This document shows positions 57,442-64,000 of a stretch of DNA of 64,000 nt, piece by piece. The notes beneath the pieces were generated by a model that was given only the letters and a program-made list of their open reading frames with translations, was not told where the DNA came from and did no database searches. Position 1 is the first letter of the stretch, and every line of letters begins with the position of its first letter. Both the position numbers and the translations under genes were made by a program. The DNA is from Burkholderia latens (GTDB taxonomy: Bacteria; Pseudomonadota; Gammaproteobacteria; Burkholderiales; Burkholderiaceae), in the NCBI RefSeq assembly GCF_001718795.1, contig NZ_CP013435.1:1984001-2048000 (forward strand). Direction: 5' to 3'.

Positions 57442-58332
57442 TCACGCCCCGCCGCGCCGGTGGCCTGGCCGCACGATGTCGATGAACGCGGCGAAATCGG
57501 CACCGGCCAGTCCTTGCGCCGCCCCCAGCCGCAATACCTGCTGCACCGTCGCCGATACCGGCATCACCGCGCCCGTGTCCCGCGCCGCGTCGGCAATTGC
57601 ATCGACGTCCTTCTGAAACGTGGCAAGCGCGCCGATCGACGAGTGGCCGCCCGACGTCATCCGCGGCACGAACGTCTGCAACAGCACCGAATCCGCCCAG
57701 CCGCCCGCGAGTGCATCGGCCAGGCGAGCGGCATCGATGCCGCTTGCCTGCGCGAGCCCGACCGCCTCGGCGATCGCGGTCACCGTCGCGGTGACGATCG
57801 CCTGGTTGCACAGCTTCGCGGTCTGGCCCGCGCCGGCGCCGCCCATGTGCGTAATGCGTGACGCGTACGTGTCGATCAACGGTCGCACCGCGTCGAGGTC
57901 GGCCGCAGCGCCGCCCGCCATCACCGCGAGCGTGCCTGCTTGCGCGCCGGGCACACCGCCCGACACCGGCGCATCGATCCAGCCGACGTTCAGTGCGGCC
58001 GCGCGCGCCGCGTAGTCGCGCGTCGCGGCGGGCGCAATGCTCGAATGGTCGACGATGCGCGTCAGCCGGCGCGCATCCGCATCGCCGGCAAGGAGGCCAT
58101 GTTCGCCGAATACGACATCGCCAACCGCACGGCCGTCGAGCACGCATACGAACACCGTATCGACGCGCTCGGCCAGTTCGCGCGGCGTATCGACCACCTG
58201 AGCGCCGTCCTGTTCCAGCGCTTCGGCCTTGCCGCGCGTGCGGTTCCATACGCTGACCCGATGGCCCGCGGCCAGCAAATGCCGAATCATCGGCGCGCCC
58301 ATCAATCCCGGTCCGCAAAATCCGACTTCCAC
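57442..58332 (-). CDS. NAD(P)-dependent beta-hydroxyacid dehydrogenase
   Basis: A 296-residue 3-hydroxyisobutyrate / tartronate-semialdehyde reductase family enzyme. The nucleotide motif [20 protein letters not shown] starts at residue 3. The substrate motif [20 protein letters not shown] and catalytic Lys in [14 protein letters not shown] are present. It starts with GTG at 58332 behind a GAGG site. The upstream frame from 58452 is not needed. The substrate is undetermined. Confidence 0.88.
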   Translation of the reverse strand: MEVGFCGPGLMGAPMIRHLLAAGHRVSVWNRTRGKAEALEQDGAQVVDTPRELAERVDTVFVCVLDGRAVGDVVFGEHGLLAGDADARRLTRIVDHSSIAPAATRDYAARAAALNVGWIDAPVSGGVPGAQAGTLAVMAGGAAADLDAVRPLIDTYASRITHMGGAGAGQTAKLCNQAIVTATVTAIAEAVGLAQASGIDAARLADALAGGWADSVLLQTFVPRMTSGGHSSIGALATFQKDVDAIADAARDTGAVMPVSATVQQVLRLGAAQGLAGADFAAFIDIVRPGHRRGGA

Positions 58333-58477
58333 GATCGTCCTCGTCTCCAATTTGGGTTGCACTTGGCGCCCATCATACCTATCACTCAAGAAGCCGGACA
58401 CGCGCGGCGCCGCTGCGGGCCCGCACCTTGCACCGGCTGCACACATCGACACACGTCGACATCACAGGGAGCGCATC

Positions 58478-58687
58478 ATGAGCGACCACGTCTACAAGCT
58501 GATCGAACTGACCGGCTCGTCGCGGCAATCGTGCGACGACGCCATCCGCAACGCGATCTCGAAAGCAGGCAAGACGCTGCACAACTTGCACTGGTTCCAG
58601 GTGACCGAAACGCGCGGCCACATCGAAGGCGACCAGGTGATCCACTGGCAGGTCACGCTGAAGGTCGGCATGCGCATCGACGACTGA
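58478..58687 (+). CDS. Dodecin
   Basis: A 69-residue dodecin, the small flavin-binding dodecamer that stores or buffers flavins. The family pattern [33 protein letters not shown] and the flavin-stacking Trp in [13 protein letters not shown] are complete. GGGAG precedes the ATG. Confidence 0.95.
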   Translation: MSDHVYKLIELTGSSRQSCDDAIRNAISKAGKTLHNLHWFQVTETRGHIEGDQVIHWQVTLKVGMRIDD

Positions 58688-58835
58688 CGCGCCGCGCGCG
58701 TCACGCGCGGCGCCGGACCTGCCGGATGCGTGCAACGCGCATCCGCACGACGTCGCGTCCGCCTGCATTCCACCCGTTCGGCCTTCTTCGCGAGGCCCGG
58801 CCGGTGAGCGTCTGCGGGTATCCATCTCTTGACGC

Positions 58836-58860
58836 TGGTTTTCGTTCATATTAAAAACCA
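58836..58860 (+). promoter_or_regulatory. 7-11-7 dyad (LysR-type operator candidate)
   Basis: TGGTTTT and AAAACCA form a perfect inverted repeat around 11 bases, ending 50 bp before the LysR start and overlying a TTGACG / TAAAAA promoter (58829-58857). LysR regulators often bind such dyads and repress themselves. Confidence 0.5.
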
Positions 58861-58910
58861 TATACCCACCTCCCCCCTCGATCAGCCCGGACATATAAAC
58901 TGGAGAAACC

Positions 58911-59840
58911 ATGAGTCAGCAACGCGAGGCGATCGACACGTACCTCTTGCGCGTCTTGCACACCTTGTTGATGGAGCGCAGCGTCACGCGCGCGGCCGTC
59001 AAACTGAACCAGTCGCAGCCGGCGATCAGCGCCGCACTGCGGCGCCTGCGCGACATCACCGGCGACCCGCTGCTGGTGCGCGGCAAGTCCGGCATGGTCC
59101 CGACCGAATACGGACTGCGCCTGCTCGAGCCGGTGCAGAATGCGCTGCGCGAAATCGAGCGCATCAAGTTTCAACAGCACAATTTCGACCCGGCCACGTC
59201 GATCCGCTGCTATCGGATCGGCTGTCCCGACTACCTGAACGTGCTGTTCGTGCCGACGGTCGTCGAACGATTCCGCCAGGCCGCGCCGAATGCGACGCTC
59301 GAGTTTCACTCGCTCGGCCCCGCGTTCGACTACGAGCTCGCGCTGGAAGACGGCAAGCTCGACATCGTCGTCGGCAACTGGCCGGAGCCGCCCGAGCAAC
59401 TGCACCTGTCGAATCTGTTCGTCGACGAAATCGTCTGCCTGATGAGCAATACGCACCCGTTCGCGAAGCGCGGCGGGCTCACGCTCGACCAGTACCTGAA
59501 CGCGCCGCATCTCGCGCCGACGCCGTACTCGGTCGGCCAGCGCGGCGCGATCGACGTGCACCTCGCGCGCGAACGGCTCAAGCGCCACGTGGTCGTCACG
59601 CTGCCGTACTTCAACCTCGCACCGTACGTGCTGGTGAAGTCCGACCTGATCTTCACGACGACGCGCCTGTTCGCCGATCATTACGCGAAGTTCCTGCCGC
59701 TGTCGGTCGTGCCGGCCCCGCTCGATTTCCCGCCGATGCAGTACTACCAGCTGTGGCACGAACGCTGCCACTACTCCGACGAAGTGCGCTGGCTGCGCGG
59801 CCTCGTCGCGGAAGCGACCCGCACGCTGATCGAGGCGTAA
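58911..59840 (+). CDS. LysR-family transcriptional regulator
   Basis: A 309-residue LysR regulator. The N-terminal helix-turn-helix lies at about 18-45 (RSVTRAAVKLNQSQPAISAA, then LRRLRD), and the effector-binding domain follows from about 95. The ligand is unknown. The adjacent 8-oxoguanine deaminase, hydroxyisourate hydrolase and PuuD genes suggest a purine intermediate such as urate. GGAG precedes the ATG. Confidence 0.92.
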   Translation: MSQQREAIDTYLLRVLHTLLMERSVTRAAVKLNQSQPAISAALRRLRDITGDPLLVRGKSGMVPTEYGLRLLEPVQNALREIERIKFQQHNFDPATSIRCYRIGCPDYLNVLFVPTVVERFRQAAPNATLEFHSLGPAFDYELALEDGKLDIVVGNWPEPPEQLHLSNLFVDEIVCLMSNTHPFAKRGGLTLDQYLNAPHLAPTPYSVGQRGAIDVHLARERLKRHVVVTLPYFNLAPYVLVKSDLIFTTTRLFADHYAKFLPLSVVPAPLDFPPMQYYQLWHERCHYSDEVRWLRGLVAEATRTLIEA

Positions 59841-59981
59841 TCGCATACGGCGCGCGCCGCGCGCACCGGTCGTGCGGTCGCGCGATGACCCGGTGCGCTG
59901 CGCGGCCGGTGGCGGCCGCAGTCGGCGGCCCGCGGTGCGCGCGCGCCGCGCAACGGCCGGCGGGACCGCCCCGCCGATGCA

Positions 59982-61394
59982 TCAGCGCGACGCTTCCACC
60001 AGCGCGTGCGCGAGCGCGTTGTGACGTTCGATGATCGGAGGCAGATCGAGCGTCGCGACGCGCCCTTCACGTACCACCACCTTCCCGTTCACCACCGTGT
60101 ACGCCGTCTGCGACGGCGCGCAAAACACCAGCGCCGCGACCGGATCGTGCAGCGCGCCCGCGAACAGCGGCTGGCGCAGGTCGAATGCGGCGAAGTCCGC
60201 AGCCATGCCGGGCTTCAGCGCGCCGATGTCGTCGCGGTTCAGCACCTTCGCGCCGCCGAGCGTCGCAATCTCGAGCGCCTCGCGTGCAGTCATCGCATCG
60301 GGCCCGAAGCCGACCCGTTGCAGCAGCAGCGCCTGACGCACTTCCGCGACCATTTGCGCGCCGTCGTTCGACGCGGAACCGTCGACGCCGAGGCCGACGG
60401 GCACACCCGCAAGCCGCATTTTCTTCACCGGCGCGATACCGGACGCGAGCCGCATGTTCGAGCACGGACAATGCGCGACGCCGGTGCCGGTGCGCGCGAA
60501 CAGCCCGATGCCCGCATCGTCGAGTTGCACGCAGTGCGCGTGCCACACGTCGTGGCCGACCCAGCCGAGATCTTCCGCGTATTCGGCGGGCGTCATCCCG
60601 AACCTTTCGCGGCTGTACGCGATGTCGTTGGCGTTCTCGGCCAGATGTGTGTGCAGCGACACGCCGTAGTCGCGTGCGAGCACGGCCGCGTCGCGCATCA
60701 GGCCGCGGCTCACCGAAAACGGCGAGCACGGCGCAACGACCACACGCAGCATCGCGTAGCGGCCTTCGTCGTGATAGGTCTCGATCAGGCGCTGCGCGTC
60801 GCGCAGGATGTCGGGCTCGCGCTCGACGACCGAATCCGGCGGCAGCCCGCCGTCGCGCTGGCCGACACTCATCGCGCCGCGGCTCGCGTGAAAGCGCATG
60901 CCGATCCGGTGCGCGGCGCCGATGCTGTCGTCGAGGCGGCTGCCGTTCGGATAGATGTACAGATGGTCGCTCGACGTCGTGCAACCCGACTGCAGCAGCT
61001 CGGCCATCGCGGTCAGCGTCGACACTTCGATCATCTCCGGTGTCAGATGCGCCCAGATCCGGTACAGGTTCGTAAGCCAGCCGAACAGCTCCGCGTTCTG
61101 CGCCGCCGGCACCGCGCGCGTGAGGCTCTGGTACATGTGGTGGTGCGTGTTCACGAGCCCGGGGATCACGAGGTGGCCGCGCAGGTCGAGCACTTCGTCG
61201 GCCGTGTCCGGCAGCTCGGCGCTCGAGCCGACCGCGACGATCCGGTTGTCTTCGATGTACAGCCCGGCATCGCGCAGTTCGCGACGCGCGTCGTCCATGG
61301 TCACGAGCACGTCGGCGTGCTTGACCAGCAGGGTTTTCGGGCGGGATGAGGATGGGTGCGGCGCGCGTGCGCCGGCGTGCTGCTCGAGGTTCAT
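59982..61394 (-). CDS. 8-oxoguanine deaminase (amidohydrolase)
   Basis: A 470-residue metal-dependent amidohydrolase. The HxH-type metal motif is NTHHHMYQSLTRA (His84/His86). Further metal and acid residues are in SLHTHLAEN, HAHCVQLDD and GVDGSASNDGAQ. The sequence matches the 8-oxoguanine deaminase group, which converts 8-oxoguanine to urate, better than guanine deaminase. Urate could then enter the PuuD/UraH pathway encoded next to it. Confidence 0.85.
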   Translation of the reverse strand: MNLEQHAGARAPHPSSSRPKTLLVKHADVLVTMDDARRELRDAGLYIEDNRIVAVGSSAELPDTADEVLDLRGHLVIPGLVNTHHHMYQSLTRAVPAAQNAELFGWLTNLYRIWAHLTPEMIEVSTLTAMAELLQSGCTTSSDHLYIYPNGSRLDDSIGAAHRIGMRFHASRGAMSVGQRDGGLPPDSVVEREPDILRDAQRLIETYHDEGRYAMLRVVVAPCSPFSVSRGLMRDAAVLARDYGVSLHTHLAENANDIAYSRERFGMTPAEYAEDLGWVGHDVWHAHCVQLDDAGIGLFARTGTGVAHCPCSNMRLASGIAPVKKMRLAGVPVGLGVDGSASNDGAQMVAEVRQALLLQRVGFGPDAMTAREALEIATLGGAKVLNRDDIGALKPGMAADFAAFDLRQPLFAGALHDPVAALVFCAPSQTAYTVVNGKVVVREGRVATLDLPPIIERHNALAHALVEASR

Positions 61395-61916
61395 GCGTTC
61401 TCCGCGTCGTTCCGCCCCCGGGAACCGCTCCCGGAGGCCATCACAAAGCCGTTCGAACGCTGATTCGCGGCACGCCCCGGTGCCTGCGTCCGTTCGAACG
61501 CGCTGGCCCGGTTACCCGGCGTGCATGCCGTCTTCGGGGTACGCGCGGACTTGAGCCCGACGCGCACGGCCGCAGCATCGCGCAAGCGCGCGCCGCGCAC
61601 AATGCGCGATCCGGAATACCGCGCTTCACGGATCCGATATGTTACGCCGCGCGCAGGCCGCGCCAGCCGCGGTAATGCGAGGCGATCCGCTGCCGCAACC
61701 GGATGCCCGGCGACCGTCGACAGCCGTTCATGCGCGGCGCATTATCTTTGATATCGCGCCCGTATTTGCGCGGGGAACCTTTTTACAATGCCTGCACGGC
61801 GCTCGCTTCAATCTCGCCGACGGGTATGTAGCCACGTGACGTGGAGCCTCGATCCGCCGCACAGTCAATGGATCGAGCTGCCGCCGAACCTCGCATTCAC
61901 ACAAGGACAACTGCGA
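61395..61916. other. Divergent intergenic region deaminase / uraH
   Basis: No gene is supported in 522 bp. TACAAT at 61784-61789 is a possible -10 for the uraH-puuD transcript, with an AT-rich TTATCTTTGATATCG stretch upstream that stands out from GC-rich surroundings. I see no copy of the TGGTTTT/AAAACCA dyad. Confidence 0.4.
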
Positions 61917-62270
61917 ATGGGAAAGCTCACTACCCACGTACTCGATACGGCACACGGTCGCCCTGGCGCCGCCATCAAGGTGGACCTCTACGCGCTCGAC
62001 GGCGAATCGCGCCGCGCGATCAAGACCGTGCTGACCAATAGCGACGGCCGCTGCGACGAACCGCTGCTCGAAGGCGCGGCACTCGCCGCCGGCGAATACG
62101 AACTCGTGTTCCATGCCGGCGACTACTTCGCGTCGCTCGGCGTGAAGGTGCCGGAACCGCGCTTCGTCGACCGCGTCGTGCTGCGCTTCGGCATCGCGGA
62201 CACTGCATCGCACTACCACGTGCCGCTGCTCGTGTCGCCGTGGTCGTACAGCACCTATCGCGGCAGCTGA
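61917..62270 (+). CDS. uraH: 5-hydroxyisourate hydrolase (transthyretin-like)
   Basis: A 117-residue HIUase, which hydrolyses 5-hydroxyisourate formed from urate. The family marks are GKLTTHVLDTAHGRPG at the N-terminus, FVDRVVLRFGIAD, HYHVPLLVSPWSY and the C-terminal signature YRGS. AAGGA precedes the ATG at 61917. An upstream frame from 61788 is not supported. puuD follows 54 bp later. Confidence 0.96.
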   Translation: MGKLTTHVLDTAHGRPGAAIKVDLYALDGESRRAIKTVLTNSDGRCDEPLLEGAALAAGEYELVFHAGDYFASLGVKVPEPRFVDRVVLRFGIADTASHYHVPLLVSPWSYSTYRGS

Positions 62271-62324
62271 CACACGCATCGGCGCCCCGCATCAAACACA
62301 ACGAATTGAGTCTGGAGGAGTTTC

Positions 62325-63518
62325 ATGGAAGGCTTCATCACCGACTGGCTGAACCTCGCGCTGCGATGGCTGCACGTCATCGTCGCCATCGCGTGGATCG
62401 GCGAGTCGTTCTATTTCGTCGCACTGGACAACAGCCTGAAACCGCCGACCGACGCGAACCAGCGCAAGCGCGGGGTGTTCGGCGAGCTGTGGCACGTGCA
62501 CGGCGGCGGCTTCTACAACATGCAGAAGTACACGGTCGCCCCGCCGGAAATGCCCGAGGACCTGCACTGGTCGAAGTGGCCGTCGTACACGACGTGGCTG
62601 TCGGGCTTCTCGCTGTTCTTCGTGCTGTACCTGCTCGCACCGAACACGTACCTGATCGACAAGAGCGTGCTCGACATGGGCCCCGTCGTCGCAGTCGCAT
62701 CCGCACTCGGCTTCCTCGCGGCCGGCTGGATCGTCTACGACTCGCTGTGCCGGATCCTCGGCACCAACGATCGCGTGCTCGGCATCTGCGTCGGCGTCTA
62801 CGTCGTGATCGCCGCTTACCTCGCCTGCCACATCTTCGCTGGCCGCGCGGCGTACCTGATCGTCGGCGCGATGCTCGCGACGATCATGTCGGCGAACGTG
62901 TTCTTCGTGATCATCCCCGGCCAGCGCAAGATGGTCGACAAGATGCTCAAGGGCGAAGAGCCGAACCCGATCTACGGCAAGCGCGGCAAGCAGCGTTCGG
63001 TGCACAACACGTACTTCACGCTGCCGGTCGTGTTCGCGATGCTGTCGAACCACTATGCGATGACCTACACGAACAAGTTCAACTGGGTCGTGCTCGTGCT
63101 GATCATGCTGGCCGGCGCGCTGATCCGCCAGTTCTTCGTGATGCGTCACCGCGGTCAGCAGCTGTGGTACCTGCCGATCGGCGGCGTCGCGCTGCTGTCG
63201 GGCGCGCTGGTGTGGACGATGCCGAAGCCGGTCGCGCCGGAAGCGCAGGCGGCGAACGCACCGAAGGTCGCGATCAACGACATCATGCCGATCCTGCAGC
63301 AGCGCTGTGTCGAGTGTCACTCGGCGAAGCCGACGCTGATGGGCAGTGCGCCCGCCGGCGTGATGTTCGATACGCCCGACGAAGTATCGAAAAACGCGCA
63401 GCGAATCTACGAACAGGCCGTGCGCCTGAAGGCGATGCCGATCGGCAACGTCACGCGCATGACCGACGACGAGCGCGTGAAGCTCGCCGCGTGGTTCGAG
63501 GGTGGCGCGGCGAAGTAA
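62325..63518 (+). CDS. puuD: Urate oxidase, membrane type, with cytochrome c domain (PuuD)
   Basis: A 397-residue protein. About eight membrane helices cover residues 10-300 and include RWLHVIVAIAWIGESFYFVA and WSKWPSYTTWLSGFSLFF. A short C-terminal cytochrome c domain binds heme through Cys328, Cys331 and His332 (CVECH). PuuD-type enzymes oxidise urate to 5-hydroxyisourate and pass electrons to the respiratory chain instead of oxygen directly. uraH just upstream encodes the next enzyme. Confidence 0.95.
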   Translation: MEGFITDWLNLALRWLHVIVAIAWIGESFYFVALDNSLKPPTDANQRKRGVFGELWHVHGGGFYNMQKYTVAPPEMPEDLHWSKWPSYTTWLSGFSLFFVLYLLAPNTYLIDKSVLDMGPVVAVASALGFLAAGWIVYDSLCRILGTNDRVLGICVGVYVVIAAYLACHIFAGRAAYLIVGAMLATIMSANVFFVIIPGQRKMVDKMLKGEEPNPIYGKRGKQRSVHNTYFTLPVVFAMLSNHYAMTYTNKFNWVVLVLIMLAGALIRQFFVMRHRGQQLWYLPIGGVALLSGALVWTMPKPVAPEAQAANAPKVAINDIMPILQQRCVECHSAKPTLMGSAPAGVMFDTPDEVSKNAQRIYEQAVRLKAMPIGNVTRMTDDERVKLAAWFEGGAAK

Positions 63519-63546
63519 GCGCTACGTTTGCACGTCGCCTGAACGA

Positions 63547-63577
63547 CAGGCCCGCTTCGGCGGGCCTGTTTTTTTTT
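63547..63577 (+). terminator. puuD terminator
   Basis: CAGGCCCGC and GCGGGCCTG form a 9-bp stem with loop TTCG, followed by nine T. Confidence 0.95.
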
Positions 63578-63618
63578 ACGTGGTCGTGCCGCCCCGACGG
63601 CAACGTCGAGCCGCACGG

Positions 63619-64000
63619 TCAGCCCGCCGCATAGCGCGACGCGTAGCTTGCCTTGCGTGCAGCAAGCTGCGCGGCCCGCTCCGCCGGCGTGACATAACGC
63701 ATCGTCGCAGGCAGGACCGAGCGCAGGTTCGCCAGCTTCACGAGCGTCGCATGCGCGGACGGCGCCGCGCCGGTCGACGCCGCGGGCACACCCTGCCAGC
63801 GCAGGTTCAGAAAGCCTGCGTGGATGCCGACCGTATCCACCCAGTTGTAGACGCCCGGATCGGTCGGTGACACGACGAACGTGAACGTACCATCCGGATT
63901 CGCCACCGCCTGGCGATTGTTCAACGACTGCGTGTGATCGACGTAGTCGGTCGTGATCAGCCAGCGGCCGTATGCGGGTGCGATGAAGTACTTCGCGCCG
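63619..64000 (-). CDS. Hypothetical protein, C-terminal end (truncated by the window)
   Basis: The last 126 residues of a gene that begins beyond base 64000. The visible part has beta-rich segments (GRWLITTDYVDHTQSLNNRQ, TFTFVVSPTDPGVYNWVDT, IHAGFLNLRWQGVP) and an Ala/Arg-rich helical tail. It reads like the end of a secreted DUF1214-like or related protein, but I cannot assign the family. It converges on the puuD terminator. Confidence 0.6.
   Translation of the reverse strand, partial: GAKYFIAPAYGRWLITTDYVDHTQSLNNRQAVANPDGTFTFVVSPTDPGVYNWVDTVGIHAGFLNLRWQGVPAASTGAAPSAHATLVKLANLRSVLPATMRYVTPAERAAQLAARKASYASRYAAG

Overview
The window is high-GC, gene-dense chromosomal DNA. Proteins such as PuuD, 8-oxoguanine deaminase, YciB, EnvZ/OmpR and the nearly housekeeping-only content point to a betaproteobacterium of the genus Burkholderia, most likely the B. 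cepacia complex (inference from recognised proteins and gene order; no database search was possible). I see no prophage, insertion sequence or CRISPR array. The window looks like core chromosome.

Layout. 1-0.64 kb: a cut-off membrane protein. 0.8-6.6 kb (minus): a fatty-acid degradation group (acyl-CoA ligase, bifunctional enoyl-CoA hydratase/3-hydroxyacyl-CoA dehydrogenase, thiolase) with a nicotinamidase inside it. 6.8-10.6 kb (plus): redox and envelope genes selO, msrB, yciB, bolA and a periplasmic parvulin. 10.8-15.4 kb (minus): purL and a translationally coupled acetyltransferase. 15.8-20.4 kb (plus): an FAD amino-acid oxidase, NAD(P)HX repair enzyme and pgi. 20.5-21.9 kb: a divergent ABC ATPase/esterase pair whose start codons overlap.

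21.9-31 kb (minus) is a protein-quality block: tig, clpP, clpX, lon, tRNA-Val, tRNA-Asp and ppiD. Between tRNA-Asp and ppiD lie tandem 183-bp repeats. Each repeat begins with the last 21 nt of tRNA-Asp (CCA included) followed by a terminator hairpin. The architecture resembles the repeats behind E. coli tyrT and is the most unusual structure in the window.

31.4-36.3 kb: glycerate kinase, a MarR regulator, a ketopantoate-reductase-like protein, a two-helix membrane protein, tRNA-Leu and a squalene/phytoene-synthase-like protein with degenerate acidic motifs. 36.4-39.6 kb (minus): a DUF1800/DUF1501 pair and a small secreted protein. 39.8-42 kb: an OmpR/EnvZ pair. 42.1-43.3 kb: ahpC-ahpD peroxide defence. 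43.4-50.7 kb: ispD-ispF (minus), mfd, argE-like and threonine-dehydratase-like genes (plus). 51-56.6 kb: PBP1A (minus), then pspA, a TPR membrane protein and mscL, an envelope-stress neighbourhood. 56.9-63.5 kb: a hypothetical protein, a beta-hydroxyacid dehydrogenase, dodecin, then a purine/urate catabolism group (LysR regulator, 8-oxoguanine deaminase, 5-hydroxyisourate hydrolase, PuuD urate oxidase). The window ends in a truncated hypothetical gene.

Coding calls rest on protein motifs I could read. Promoters and operators were found by eye and are predictions.
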